This document shows positions 1-8,206 of a stretch of DNA of 64,000 bases, piece after piece. The stretch covers positions 5,726,678 through 5,790,677 of the forward strand of contig NZ_JYKO02000001.1 of the NCBI RefSeq assembly GCF_000949385.2. The letters run 5' to 3'. The notes under the pieces are model-generated. The model saw only the letters and a list, made by a program, of their open reading frames with translations. It searched no databases and was not told the origin of the DNA. Each line of letters opens with the position of its first letter. Positions within the stretch are counted from its first letter, which is position 1. The DNA comes from Pseudomonas sp. LFM046 (GTDB lineage: Bacteria > Pseudomonadota > Gammaproteobacteria > Pseudomonadales > Pseudomonadaceae). Both the position numbers and the translations under genes were made by a program.

Positions 1-468
1 CAGAACTCCCTGGCCGCCGTGGTCGGTGAGTGGGGCCGCGTGTTCATCAGCGTCGCGCTGAGCCTCTTCGTCTTCACCTGCATCCTCTACAACTACTACC
101 TCGGCGAGAACGCCCTGCAGTTCCTGGCCGGCCGCCGCCGCGCCGTCCTGCTGGGCTACCGTGGCCTGGTGCTGGCCCTGATCTGCTGGGGCTCGATGCA
201 GAACCTGGGCACCGTGTTCGCCTTCGCCGACATCACCATGACCTGCCTGGCCTTCGTCAACCTGGTGGCCCTGGCCATGCTGATCAAGGTCGGCCTGCGA
301 GTCATGCGCGACTACGACGAGCAGCGCGAAGCCGGCATCGACCACCCGGTGTTCGACGCCTCCAAGTTCGCTGACCTGAACCTGGACCGCGACGCCTGGC
401 CGGCCAATCCGGCAGCCGATGCGCCCACCGTCAACCTGGGTCACGGCCTGGCGCACAGCCACCGCTGA
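1..468 (+). CDS. Sodium:alanine/glycine symporter (AGCS family), C-terminal part
   Basis: The reading frame is open from base 1 (Q-N-S-L-A-A-V-V-G-E-W) and ends at TGA 466-468, so only the last 155 codons are present and the start lies left of the window. Three hydrophobic segments are visible (around FISVALSLFVFTCILY, LVLALICWGSM and FVNLVALAMLIKVGL), followed by a charged cytoplasmic tail. Sequence and position fit an AGCS sodium-coupled alanine/glycine carrier of the inner membrane. It lies 95 bp before an asparaginase gene, as in the P. aeruginosa PA2252-PA2253 pair. The exact substrate cannot be told from this fragment. Confidence 0.8.
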   Translation, partial: QNSLAAVVGEWGRVFISVALSLFVFTCILYNYYLGENALQFLAGRRRAVLLGYRGLVLALICWGSMQNLGTVFAFADITMTCLAFVNLVALAMLIKVGLRVMRDYDEQREAGIDHPVFDASKFADLNLDRDAWPANPAADAPTVNLGHGLAHSHR

Positions 469-563
469 TCAAGGGTTCCAGCTGTACCTGGTGCCGCTCC
501 TCCGCTGATGCGGGGGGCGGCACCGTCGTTTCCGCCCCTCCGAAATTCCGAGCTACCCGCACC

Positions 564-1547
564 ATGAATGCTGTGAAGAACCTTTTCGTGCTCTACACCG
601 GCGGCACCATCGGCATGCTGCAGACTCCCGAAGGCCTGGCCCCGGCCAGTGGTTTCGAGGCCCGCATGCGCGAGCAACTGGACGGTCAGGGCGTCGCATT
701 GGACTGGCACTTCCAGGAACTCCTGCCGCTGATCGACAGCGCCAACATGCGCCAGGCCAACTGGCTGGCCATGCGCGATGCCATCGTCGAAGCGGTGGAA
801 CGCGGTCATGACGGCGTGCTGGTGCTGCATGGCACCGACACCCTGGCCTACAGCGCGGCGACCCTTGGCTTCCTGCTGCTGGGCCTGCCGGTACCGGTGG
901 TGCTGACTGGCGCCATGCTGCCCGCCGGCAGCGAGGGCAGCGATGCCTGGCCAAACCTGATGGGCGCCGTCAGTGCACTGCAGGCGGGCGTCGCGTCCGG
1001 TGTGCACCTCTTCTTCAATGGCCAGCTGCTGCATGGCGCCCGCGCCAGCAAGCTGCGCTCGGAAGCCTTCGACGCCTTCGTCGAGCTGCCACGTCCCCGC
1101 GAGGGCGAGCGCGCCGAGATCATCCCCGCCGGCCTCGACTACCGCACCCCGCGCCAGCCGGTGAACCTCGCCGTGCTGCCGCTGTTCCCCGGAATTCAGG
1201 CCAGCCATGTCGAAGCCCTGCTCGACAGCGGCGTGCAGGCGCTGGTGCTGGAATGCTACGGCAGCGGCACCGGTCCATCGGACGACAAGGCCCTGCTGGA
1301 CGCCCTGCGCACCGCCCACCAGCGCGGCGTGGTGCTGGCCGCCACCAGCCAGTGCCCGGCCGGCCATGTGCAGGCCGGTGTCTATGCTGCCGGCAGCCAG
1401 CTGTTGGCGACCGGCCTGGTGCCTGCTGGCGGCATGACCCGCGAAGCAGCCCTGGGCAAGGTGTTCGCCCTGCTCGGTGCCGGGTTGCGGCAGGAAGAGG
1501 TGGAGCAGTGGTTTGCGGTGGATCTGTGCGGGGAAATGGCGGACTGA
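564..1547 (+). CDS. ansA: L-asparaginase (type I-like)
   Basis: This 327-residue protein hydrolyses L-asparagine to aspartate and ammonia. The two catalytic motifs of the asparaginase/glutaminase family are present: YTGGTIGM at residues 11-18 (catalytic Thr) and HGTDT at 89-93 (the second Thr-Asp pair). No signal peptide is visible, which favours a cytoplasmic enzyme. It follows the symporter gene in the same direction and may share its transcript, which would couple amino-acid uptake with deamidation. Family identity is clear; preference for Asn over Gln is inferred. Confidence 0.9.
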   Translation: MNAVKNLFVLYTGGTIGMLQTPEGLAPASGFEARMREQLDGQGVALDWHFQELLPLIDSANMRQANWLAMRDAIVEAVERGHDGVLVLHGTDTLAYSAATLGFLLLGLPVPVVLTGAMLPAGSEGSDAWPNLMGAVSALQAGVASGVHLFFNGQLLHGARASKLRSEAFDAFVELPRPREGERAEIIPAGLDYRTPRQPVNLAVLPLFPGIQASHVEALLDSGVQALVLECYGSGTGPSDDKALLDALRTAHQRGVVLAATSQCPAGHVQAGVYAAGSQLLATGLVPAGGMTREAALGKVFALLGAGLRQEEVEQWFAVDLCGEMAD

Positions 1548-1561
1548 CGCCAGCCCACACC

Positions 1562-1644
1562 GTAAGGTGGATGGCGCTTTTCCATCCACCGGCGAAGCCT
1601 GGCCGAACCCCGGTGGTGGACCGGTGAAGCGTGGTCCACCCTAC
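1562..1644. repeat. Interspersed palindromic repeat, copy 1 (83 bp)
   Basis: Begins GTAAGGTGGATGG and ends GTGGTCCACCCTAC. It contains nested inverted repeats (GGATGG/CCATCC and GGTGGA/TCCACC). It is 82/83 identical to the copy at 1687-1769; the single difference is the fourth base. It lies between convergent genes, where it may act in transcription termination. Confidence 0.85.
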
Positions 1645-1686
1645 GAATCTCCGCGCCACCCATCCGAAGACTCCGCAGGCCTCACC

Positions 1687-1769
1687 GTAGGGTGGATGGC
1701 GCTTTTCCATCCACCGGCGAAGCCTGGCCGAACCCCGGTGGTGGACCGGTGAAGCGTGGTCCACCCTAC
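1687..1769. repeat. Interspersed palindromic repeat, copy 2 (83 bp)
   Basis: Second copy of the 83-bp element, offset 125 bp from the first. A partial copy in opposite orientation occurs near 11171-11196. The shared end sequence GTAGGGTGGA/TCCACCCTAC marks a family of short interspersed elements seen in several gaps of this window. Confidence 0.85.
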
Positions 1770-1809
1770 AAAGGCAGCTCGGCCCACCCTGCGGACGGTT
1801 GGTTCAGGC

Positions 1810-2442
1810 TCAGAACGGCCACCAGCTTCCCCCTTCCTCCAGTTCTTCGCGGCACTGGCCCAGTTGCTGGCCATAGGCCTGCGACTGCTGGTCAACCTTG
1901 CGCGCCACCTGCATCAACCAGGGCTTCTGGCGGTAGCTGCCACGGCTGAAGCCGCCTCGCCCCTCGTGGTAGGCCAGGTACTGGTTGTACGCGTCCCACT
2001 TCGAGATGCCGAGCTGCCGCTGGGTCGCATCGGTGTACCAGCCGATGAAGTCCAGCGAATCGTCGAAGTCGGTTCGTGAGCCGCCTCCACCATTGGCCTG
2101 CTGATAGTCGTCCCAGGTGCAGTCCAGCGCCTGGGCATAGCCATACGCGGACGACACGCGGCCCCAGGGAATGAAGCCCAGGGCGTAGTAGCGGGGCGGG
2201 AGGGCATCGTGCCGGTAACTGCTTTCCTGGTCGATGAACGCCATCGCGACGTGCACGGGGGTTCCCCAGCGCGCCTCCATCGCACGGGCGTCTTCATACC
2301 AGTCCGGATACTCGCGAAAGATCGCGCACAGGTTGTCCGGATCGCGCGGCGGCGACGTGGCGCATCCGGCGAGCAGCAACCCTGCAACCAGCAAGAGGGC
2401 GCCGCGCAGCGACCCGTGCCCAATGGTTTTGCCGTGCGACAT
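1810..2442 (-). CDS. Lipoprotein with lysozyme-like/transglycosylase SLT-type domain
   Basis: The protein has 210 residues. The N-terminus is a lipoprotein signal with lipobox LLAG-C (Cys27), so the product should be lipid-anchored in the envelope. The mature part carries FIDQESSYRHDA with a candidate catalytic Glu, then YGYAQALDCTWDDY and an AYHEGRGG motif, in the order typical of soluble lytic transglycosylase-like folds that cleave peptidoglycan. I assign the fold family from these motifs only; substrate and activity are inferred. It is convergent with ansA across the repeat pair and 15 bp downstream of the EAL-like gene on the same strand. Confidence 0.75.
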   Translation of the reverse strand: MSHGKTIGHGSLRGALLLVAGLLLAGCATSPPRDPDNLCAIFREYPDWYEDARAMEARWGTPVHVAMAFIDQESSYRHDALPPRYYALGFIPWGRVSSAYGYAQALDCTWDDYQQANGGGGSRTDFDDSLDFIGWYTDATQRQLGISKWDAYNQYLAYHEGRGGFSRGSYRQKPWLMQVARKVDQQSQAYGQQLGQCREELEEGGSWWPF

Positions 2443-2457
2443 GGCCAGGTCCGGTCG

Positions 2458-3267
2458 TCAGACCCGCTCCGAGTACCCCAGGCGGTAGCCCTGGAACAGC
2501 TTGAACGGCAACCCCTTGGCGATTTCGTACTGCCAGTGGGTCTCGACTTTGTCGGCAATCACTTCCACCAGGTAGCGGTGGATGAACTGGTACAGCTTTT
2601 CGGCGAGGCCGATGTAGCGCGCGGCCAGGACATCCTCATCGCCGCGCAAGGGGATACCCAACTCGCTCAGTTCGAGCTTCACGAAATCGCACAGGCCAAG
2701 GTCGAGCTCCCAGTGGACTGGAGCGTCGATGTCGTAGTTGTCGAGGGCCACCTGAACGCCTTCCTGCTTGAGGCGCATCAGCCCGCTCACGTAGGCCCGG
2801 AACTGCTCACCGGAAGCGACGGGCCGCTCGGTGACTTCCACCACCAGTTGGGCCCCGGAACTGCGCAGGTCGGCCGCGCTTTCGACCAGGTCGTCGATGA
2901 CCGAGGGTTCGGCCAGGCTCCGCTTCTCGACGTTGACGAAATGCCGGAAGGCGCCAGGCCCGGCCCGCTCGCCCTTCATCTGGCTGCTGTAGTTCTTGTC
3001 CAGCATGCACCTGATCCGCAGGCTGAGCAGCACTTCACCGGTAAGCCGCTGCAATTCATCGCCAGGCAGTCGGGCGATCAGGTGCTCCATCCGGCCGCCG
3101 AACACATCGCTTTCGATGCGAGCCAGGTTCTCGAAGCCGACGACGTGCTCCTGCCGGTTCACGATCGGCTGCGCCCTCACCTCGGCCAGCCATGCCGCGT
3201 GGCAGATGACCTGCCGTGCAGAGGCCCGGCGGCCTTGGGAAAGATCGAGGGTGAAACGCTGGGGCAT
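2458..3267 (-). CDS. Stand-alone degenerate EAL-domain protein
   Basis: The 269-residue protein is almost entirely one EAL-like (cyclic-di-GMP phosphodiesterase) domain. The metal-binding Glu of the EAL motif is kept as ENL, and the Asn (FVNVEK), the Glu (EVTER), the Lys (FVKLE) and the Gln (FQGYRLG) are also kept. However, the usual DDFGTG becomes DNYDID and AEGVET becomes ADKVET. The second catalytic Asp and the loop-6 motif are therefore missing, so hydrolysis of c-di-GMP is doubtful and a binding or protein-interaction role is likelier. The opening QPIVNRQEHVVGFENL resembles YuxH-type EAL proteins, but no HDOD domain follows. Confidence 0.7.
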   Translation of the reverse strand: MPQRFTLDLSQGRRASARQVICHAAWLAEVRAQPIVNRQEHVVGFENLARIESDVFGGRMEHLIARLPGDELQRLTGEVLLSLRIRCMLDKNYSSQMKGERAGPGAFRHFVNVEKRSLAEPSVIDDLVESAADLRSSGAQLVVEVTERPVASGEQFRAYVSGLMRLKQEGVQVALDNYDIDAPVHWELDLGLCDFVKLELSELGIPLRGDEDVLAARYIGLAEKLYQFIHRYLVEVIADKVETHWQYEIAKGLPFKLFQGYRLGYSERV

Positions 3268-3427
3268 GGGCCTGCTCTCGCGAATTGAAGAGCGGGCAGG
3301 CTAGGTAAGTCGCGTCCGTTGATGGAAATCAGAAATCGTCATTGAGCACCGCCCCGACCCCTGTGGGCGCGCTTTCCATCGCGAAGCAGGCCGGAGACCT
3401 GCCTGTGCGCACGATTCCTCCGCCCAT

Positions 3428-3453
3428 AAAAAAGGGGAGCCTTGCGGCTCCCC
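3428..3453 (-). terminator. Rho-independent terminator of pycA-pycB
   Basis: On the minus strand GGGGAGCC pairs with GGCTCCCC around a GCAA loop and is followed by a run of T (A-run at 3428-3433 on the plus strand). It lies 23 bp beyond the pycB stop. Confidence 0.9.
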
Positions 3454-3475
3454 ACGGGGACAATCGCTGGAGCAA

Positions 3476-5281
3476 TCAAGCGATTTCGATCAGGACCTCG
3501 CCCGGGTTCACACGGTCGCCCTTGGCCACGTGGATGGCCTTCACGGTACCGGCGATCGGCGCCTGGACTTCGGTTTCCATCTTCATTGCTTCGGTGATCA
3601 GCACGGCCTGGCCAGCCTTCACCTGGTCGCCTTCCTTCACCAGCACGTCGACGATGTTGCCGGGCATGGTGGTGCTGACGTCACCTGGGGCGCTAGCGCT
3701 CTTGCGCTTGTTGCCAGCGCCGGCGACGAACTCGTTCAGCGGCTCGAACACCACTTCTTCCGGCATGCCATCGATGGCCAGGTAGAAGTGACGCTTGCCG
3801 TCGCTCTTCACACCCACGCCGGTGATGTCGATGCGGTAGCTCTCGCCATGCACGTCCACCACGAATTCGGTCGGGGTGCCTTCGCCACCGACCGGGGCCG
3901 CGCCGTTACCGGACGGAATCGGCAGCAGTTCTTCCGGCTTCAGCGTGCCGGCGGCGCGCTCTTCGAGGAACTTGCGGCCAATGTCCGGGAACATGGCGAA
4001 GGTCAGCACGTCTTCCTCGGACTTGGCCAGGCTGCCGATATCGGCGCGCAGCTTGTCCAGCTCGGGCTTGAGCAGGTCGGCCGGACGTACGTCGATCACT
4101 TCTTCGTTGCCGATGGCCTGGCGGCGCAGTTGCTCGTTGATCTGGCCGGCTGCCTTGCCGTAGCGGCCTTGCAGGTAGAGCTTCACTTCGTTGGTGATGG
4201 TCTTGTAGCGCTCGCCGGCCAGCACGTTGAAGAACGCCTGGGTACCGACGATCTGCGAGGTCGGGGTCACCAGGGGCGGGAAGCCCAGGTCGGCGCGCAC
4301 GCGCGGAATCTCTTCCAGCACTTCGTTCATGCGGTTGAGGGCGCCCTGCTCCTTGAGCTGGTTGGCCAGGTTGGAAATCATCCCGCCCGGTACCTGGTTG
4401 ACCTGCACGCGGGTATCAACGCCGGTGAAAGCGCTCTCGAACTGGTGGTACTTCTTGCGCACGGCATAGAAGTAGACGCCGATTTCCTGGATCAGCTCCA
4501 GGTCCAGGCCGGTGTCGTACTCGGTGCCGCGCAGGGCCGCGACCATGGACTCGGTGCCCGGGTGGCTGGTGCCCCAGGCCATGCTGGAGATGGCGGTGTC
4601 GATGTTATCGGCGCCGTTCTCGATGGCCTTCAGCTGGCACATGCTGGCCACGCCGGCGGTGTCGTGGGAGTGGATGAACACCGGCAGGCTCAGCTCGGCC
4701 TTCAGCGCCTTCACCAGTTCGCCGGTGGCGAACGGGGTCAGCAGGCCGGCCATGTCCTTGATGGCGATGGAGTCCACGCCCATGGCAGCCATTTCCTTGG
4801 CCTGCTTCACGAAGGCGTCGATGGTGTGCACCGGGCTGGTGGTGTAGCAGATGGTGCCCTGGGCGTGCTTGCCGGCGGCCTTCACGGCTTCGATGGAGAC
4901 GCGCAGGTTACGCACGTCGTTCATCGCGTCGAAGATGCGGAACACGTCGATGCCGTTGACCGCCGCCTTGGCGACGAAGGCACGGACCACGTCGTCGCTG
5001 TAGTGGCGGTAGCCGAGCAGGTTCTGGCCGCGCAGGAGCATCTGCAGGCGGGTGTTGGGCAGGGCGGCCTTCAGCTTGCGCAGGCGCTCCCACGGGTCTT
5101 CCTTGAGGAAGCGCACGCAGGCGTCGAAGGTGGCGCCGCCCCAGACTTCCAGCGACCAGTAGCCGACTTTGTCGAGCTTGTCGCAGATCGGCAGCATGTC
5201 GTCCAGGCGCATGCGGGTGGCCAGCAGGGACTGGTGCGCGTCGCGCAGGATGGTATCGGTAACGGTGATCTTCTTGCTCAT
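3476..5281 (-). CDS. pycB: Pyruvate carboxylase subunit B / oxaloacetate decarboxylase alpha-like
   Basis: This 601-residue carboxyltransferase subunit makes oxaloacetate from pyruvate, using the carboxyl group delivered on biotin. The N-terminal HMGL-like barrel opens with TDTILRDAHQSLLATRM and has the metal-site motif HSHDTAGV. The C-terminus is a biotinyl domain with EAMKMET, where Lys567 is the biotinylation site, behind a Pro/Gly/Ala-rich linker (NGAAPVGGEGTP). The biotin-carboxylase subunit lies 16 bp upstream on the same strand, which fits the two-subunit enzyme of Pseudomonas rather than a sodium-pump decarboxylase. No beta or gamma membrane subunits are nearby. Confidence 0.92.
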   Translation of the reverse strand: MSKKITVTDTILRDAHQSLLATRMRLDDMLPICDKLDKVGYWSLEVWGGATFDACVRFLKEDPWERLRKLKAALPNTRLQMLLRGQNLLGYRHYSDDVVRAFVAKAAVNGIDVFRIFDAMNDVRNLRVSIEAVKAAGKHAQGTICYTTSPVHTIDAFVKQAKEMAAMGVDSIAIKDMAGLLTPFATGELVKALKAELSLPVFIHSHDTAGVASMCQLKAIENGADNIDTAISSMAWGTSHPGTESMVAALRGTEYDTGLDLELIQEIGVYFYAVRKKYHQFESAFTGVDTRVQVNQVPGGMISNLANQLKEQGALNRMNEVLEEIPRVRADLGFPPLVTPTSQIVGTQAFFNVLAGERYKTITNEVKLYLQGRYGKAAGQINEQLRRQAIGNEEVIDVRPADLLKPELDKLRADIGSLAKSEEDVLTFAMFPDIGRKFLEERAAGTLKPEELLPIPSGNGAAPVGGEGTPTEFVVDVHGESYRIDITGVGVKSDGKRHFYLAIDGMPEEVVFEPLNEFVAGAGNKRKSASAPGDVSTTMPGNIVDVLVKEGDQVKAGQAVLITEAMKMETEVQAPIAGTVKAIHVAKGDRVNPGEVLIEIA

Positions 5282-5297
5282 GTTCTGAATCCTTCCC

Positions 5298-6713
5298 CTA
5301 CAGGCCGGCGTAGGCGGCGATGGCGGTGGCGATGGCGATGGCCAGGTGCGACGGGTTGCGCTTGATCGAGTACTGGGTCAGTTCCGGGTGGCTTTCCACG
5401 AAGCTGGTGTTGAACTCGGCGCTGCGGAACTCGGGGTTGCGCAGGATTTCCTGGTAGTAGGGCGCGGTGGTCCGCACACCCTGCACGCGCATGTCGTCCA
5501 GGGCACGCAGGCCGCGGTCCAGCGCTTCTTCCCAGGTCAGTGCCCAGACGATCAGCTTCAGGCACATGGAGTCGTAGTACGGCGGGATGGTGTAGCCGGT
5601 GTAGATCGCGGTGTCGGTGCGCACACCGGGGCCGCCGGGGGCGTAGTAACGGGTGATCTTGCCGAAGGACGGCAGGAAGTTGTTCTTCGGGTCCTCGGCG
5701 TTGATGCGGAACTGCAGGGCGAAGCCGCGGTGGATGATGTCGTCCTGCTTCACCGACAGTTCCAGACCCGAGGCGATGCGGATCTGCTCGCGAACGATGT
5801 CGATGCCGGTGATTTCCTCGGTGATGGTGTGTTCCACCTGCACGCGAGTGTTCATCTCCATGAAGTACACCTCGCCCTCGGCGAGCAGGAACTCCACGGT
5901 ACCGGCGTTCTCGTAGCCCACGGCCTTGGCCGCGCGCACGGCGAGGTCGCCGATGTAGGCACGCTGCTCGGGGGTGAGCTGCGGGCTCGGGGCGATTTCG
6001 ATGAGCTTCTGGTTACGGCGCTGGATGGAGCAGTCGCGCTCGAACAGGTGCACGGTGTTGCCGAAGGAGTCGGCGAGGATCTGCGCTTCGATGTGCTTCG
6101 GGTTGACGATGCACTTCTCGAGGAAGACTTCCGCCGAGCCGAAGGCCTTGGTGGCCTCGGAGATCACGCGGGGATACGCCTGTTCCAGTTCTTCGCGGCT
6201 GTTGCAGCGACGGATGCCGCGGCCGCCACCACCGGAAGTCGCCTTGAGCATCACCGGGTAGCCGATGCGGTCGGCTTCGCGCAGCGCTTCTTCCAGGTCG
6301 GCGACGTTGCCTTCGGTGCCGGGGGTAACCGGCACGCCGGCCTTGATCATGCTGCGGCGGGCTTCGGTCTTGTCGCCCATGCGGCGGATCACTTCGGCGC
6401 TCGGGCCGATGAACTTGATCCCGCGCTCGGCGCAGATTTCCGCCAGCTCGGCGTTCTCGGAAAGGAAACCATAGCCCGGGTGCAGGGCGTCACAGCCGGT
6501 CTCGACGGCGAGGTTCACCAGTTTGCGCGGGTTCAGGTACCCGGCCAGCGGGTCGTCACCGATGCTGTGGGCTTCGTCGGCACGCTTCACGTGCAGGGCG
6601 TGGCGGTCAGCTTCGGAGTAGATAGCCACCGAGCGAATGCCCATCTCGGCGCAAGCGCGCACGATGCGGACAGCGATCTCGCCACGGTTGGCGATCAGGA
6701 TTTTCTTGATCAC
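5298..6713 (-). CDS. pycA: Pyruvate carboxylase subunit A (biotin carboxylase)
   Basis: The 471-residue ATP-grasp enzyme carboxylates the biotin carried on PycB, feeding anaplerotic oxaloacetate synthesis. Motifs are IKKILIANRGEIAVRI at the start, the glycine-rich ATP loop SGGGGRGIRR and MEMNTRVQVEHT near the metal site. I chose GTG at 6713 because GAGGGA lies 6 nt upstream and the length then matches the family; the longer open frame adds an unlikely N-terminus. It forms an operon with pycB and is divergent from the LysR gene, across a palindrome at 6816-6844. Confidence 0.92.
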   Translation of the reverse strand: MIKKILIANRGEIAVRIVRACAEMGIRSVAIYSEADRHALHVKRADEAHSIGDDPLAGYLNPRKLVNLAVETGCDALHPGYGFLSENAELAEICAERGIKFIGPSAEVIRRMGDKTEARRSMIKAGVPVTPGTEGNVADLEEALREADRIGYPVMLKATSGGGGRGIRRCNSREELEQAYPRVISEATKAFGSAEVFLEKCIVNPKHIEAQILADSFGNTVHLFERDCSIQRRNQKLIEIAPSPQLTPEQRAYIGDLAVRAAKAVGYENAGTVEFLLAEGEVYFMEMNTRVQVEHTITEEITGIDIVREQIRIASGLELSVKQDDIIHRGFALQFRINAEDPKNNFLPSFGKITRYYAPGGPGVRTDTAIYTGYTIPPYYDSMCLKLIVWALTWEEALDRGLRALDDMRVQGVRTTAPYYQEILRNPEFRSAEFNTSFVESHPELTQYSIKRNPSHLAIAIATAIAAYAGL

Positions 6714-6815
6714 AAGTTTTCCCTCGACCAAGTGAACAGGCGAACGGCTGGGCCGGTCGTTGAGTGACCGCTGATCGTGAAGCGGTCGCGTAGCTACCCT
6801 ACGCTCTCGACGTGA

Positions 6816-6844
6816 ATAACCCCAATCAATAATTATTGGGTTAT
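6816..6844. promoter_or_regulatory. AT-rich inverted repeat, candidate PycR operator/promoter
   Basis: In the pycA-pycR gap, ATAACCCCAAT and ATTGGGTTAT form an imperfect inverted repeat around the perfect 12-bp palindrome CAATAATTATTG (6827-6838). It sits about 60 bp before pycR and 100 bp before pycA, in an otherwise GC-rich region. LysR regulators usually bind such sites between divergent genes. The site assignment is inferred. Confidence 0.55.
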
Positions 6845-6900
6845 CCATTAGGATCGTCTTATAGTCAGCCACCCCCTGCTCGTCTGCGAGGCCCCCACCG

Positions 6901-7863
6901 ATGCGCAAGACCCTGCTGCGCATGACCCTGCGCCAGCTCCAGGTATTCCGTGCCGTCTTCGAAAGCCGCTCCTACAGCCGGGCGGCGGAGGAGATGGCGC
7001 TGACCCAGCCGGCCGTCAGTTTGCAGATCCGCCAGCTCGAGGAACTGGTGGGCCAGCCGCTGTTCGAGTACGTCGGCAAGAAGCTCTATGTGACTGACGC
7101 CGCCGAGGCGCTGATGCGCGCCAGCAACGACATCTTCCAGCGCCTGGCCAGCCTCGACATGCAGCTGTCGGACTTGCAGGGCTCGCTGCAGGGCCAGTTG
7201 AACCTGGCGGTGGAGTCCAGCGCGAAGTACTTCGTGCCGCACCTGTTCGCCGCCTTCCGCGAGCAGCACCCGGACGTCAGCCTGCACCTGGTGGTGACCA
7301 ACCGCGCCCAGGTGATCAAGCGTCTCTCGGACAACCGCGACGACCTGGTGATCATGTCCCTGGTGCCCCAGGACATGGCCCTGGAGTTCCTGCCGTTCCT
7401 GAACAACCCCATCGTCGCCGTGGCGCCCCCCGGCCACTCCCTGAGCACTGTCGCCAAGCTCACCCTGAAGGACCTGGAGCCCTACACGCTGCTGGTGCGC
7501 GAGGCCGGCTCCGGCACCCGCAAGGCGTGCGAGGAATACTTCCAGCAGAAGCGCGCGCACTTCGCCCAGACCATGGAAGTGGCCTCGCTGGACGCGCAGA
7601 AGGAATGCGTGGTGGCGGACCTGGGGATCGCCCTGATCCCGCGCCATGCGGTGAGCCTGGAACTGGCCACGGGCCTGTTGCGCGAGCTGCCGGTGGAAGA
7701 ATTGCCGCTCTACCGCAGCTGGTGCGCGGTGCACGCCAAGGGCAAGCGGCTGTCGCCGGTCGCCCAGGCGTTTTTAAGCTTTATCCGCGAAGAACGCGCC
7801 CAGATCAGTGCGCTTTCGCACCGCTTTTCCGGCGCACTGCCTTTGACGACAACAGGTAGTTAG
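6901..7863 (+). CDS. pycR: LysR-family regulator, PycR-type
   Basis: The protein has 320 residues. An N-terminal winged HTH spans about residues 8-67 (LRQLQVFRAVFESRSYSRAA, then TQPAVSLQIRQLEELVGQPLF), followed by a LysR substrate-binding domain. It is divergent from pycA, the arrangement of PA5437 (PycR) in P. aeruginosa, so it most likely controls pycAB and perhaps itself. GAGG lies 8 nt before ATG 6901; an internal ATG at 6922 is a possible alternative start. The inducer is not evident from sequence. Confidence 0.85.
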   Translation: MRKTLLRMTLRQLQVFRAVFESRSYSRAAEEMALTQPAVSLQIRQLEELVGQPLFEYVGKKLYVTDAAEALMRASNDIFQRLASLDMQLSDLQGSLQGQLNLAVESSAKYFVPHLFAAFREQHPDVSLHLVVTNRAQVIKRLSDNRDDLVIMSLVPQDMALEFLPFLNNPIVAVAPPGHSLSTVAKLTLKDLEPYTLLVREAGSGTRKACEEYFQQKRAHFAQTMEVASLDAQKECVVADLGIALIPRHAVSLELATGLLRELPVEELPLYRSWCAVHAKGKRLSPVAQAFLSFIREERAQISALSHRFSGALPLTTTGS

Positions 7864-8026
7864 CGGCGATCAGCTCAGGGTAGGGGTAGTCCGAACATTC
7901 CACCTGCAAGCGACGCAACTCGGCACGGTCTTCGATGGCGCGGCGGAACTGCATTCGCCGCTGGTCCTCCAGTTTGCGCCGGGTCTTGCTGTCCAGATGG
8001 CTCGGTTCATCGTGAAAGCGTTGCAT
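7805..8026 (-). CDS. Small basic protein of unknown function (73 aa)
   Basis: The 73-residue product is rich in Arg/Lys and Glu, with a probable helix SKTRRKLEDQRRMQFRRAIEDRAELRRL and a basic tail ending KSGAKAH. A good ribosome site (AGGGAG, 5 nt before ATG 8026) supports translation. Its 3' end overlaps the 3' end of pycR by 59 bp on the opposite strand, so the two transcripts are convergent and partly complementary. I do not recognise a domain; a nucleic-acid-binding or helical bundle role is only a guess from composition. Confidence 0.6.
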   Translation of the reverse strand: MQRFHDEPSHLDSKTRRKLEDQRRMQFRRAIEDRAELRRLQVECSDYPYPELIAANYLLSSKAVRRKSGAKAH

Positions 8027-8206
8027 GGCATCTCTCCCTGGGTCGGGTCCGGTAGGCGCAGCATCGCCACGGCCTGTGACGCTTTCGCGAAGGCTCGGTG
8101 AATCTGTGGTGAAGCAGGGGTTTCAGGCTATCGGGCCGATAGCTGGACAGACCCGGGCGGCAAGACTTTGCTCAGAAGTAGAGGGATTACGTTGCGGGAG
8201 GACCCC

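Noticed and set aside
441-1589. 382-codon minus-strand frame across ansA
   Set aside because: It lies antisense to a well-supported asparaginase with complete catalytic motifs and has Gln/His/Ala-rich shadow composition.
3476-6713. Sodium-pumping oxaloacetate decarboxylase
   Set aside because: The alpha-like subunit is paired with a biotin carboxylase and no OadB/OadG membrane subunits are encoded, so the two-subunit pyruvate carboxylase is the better reading.
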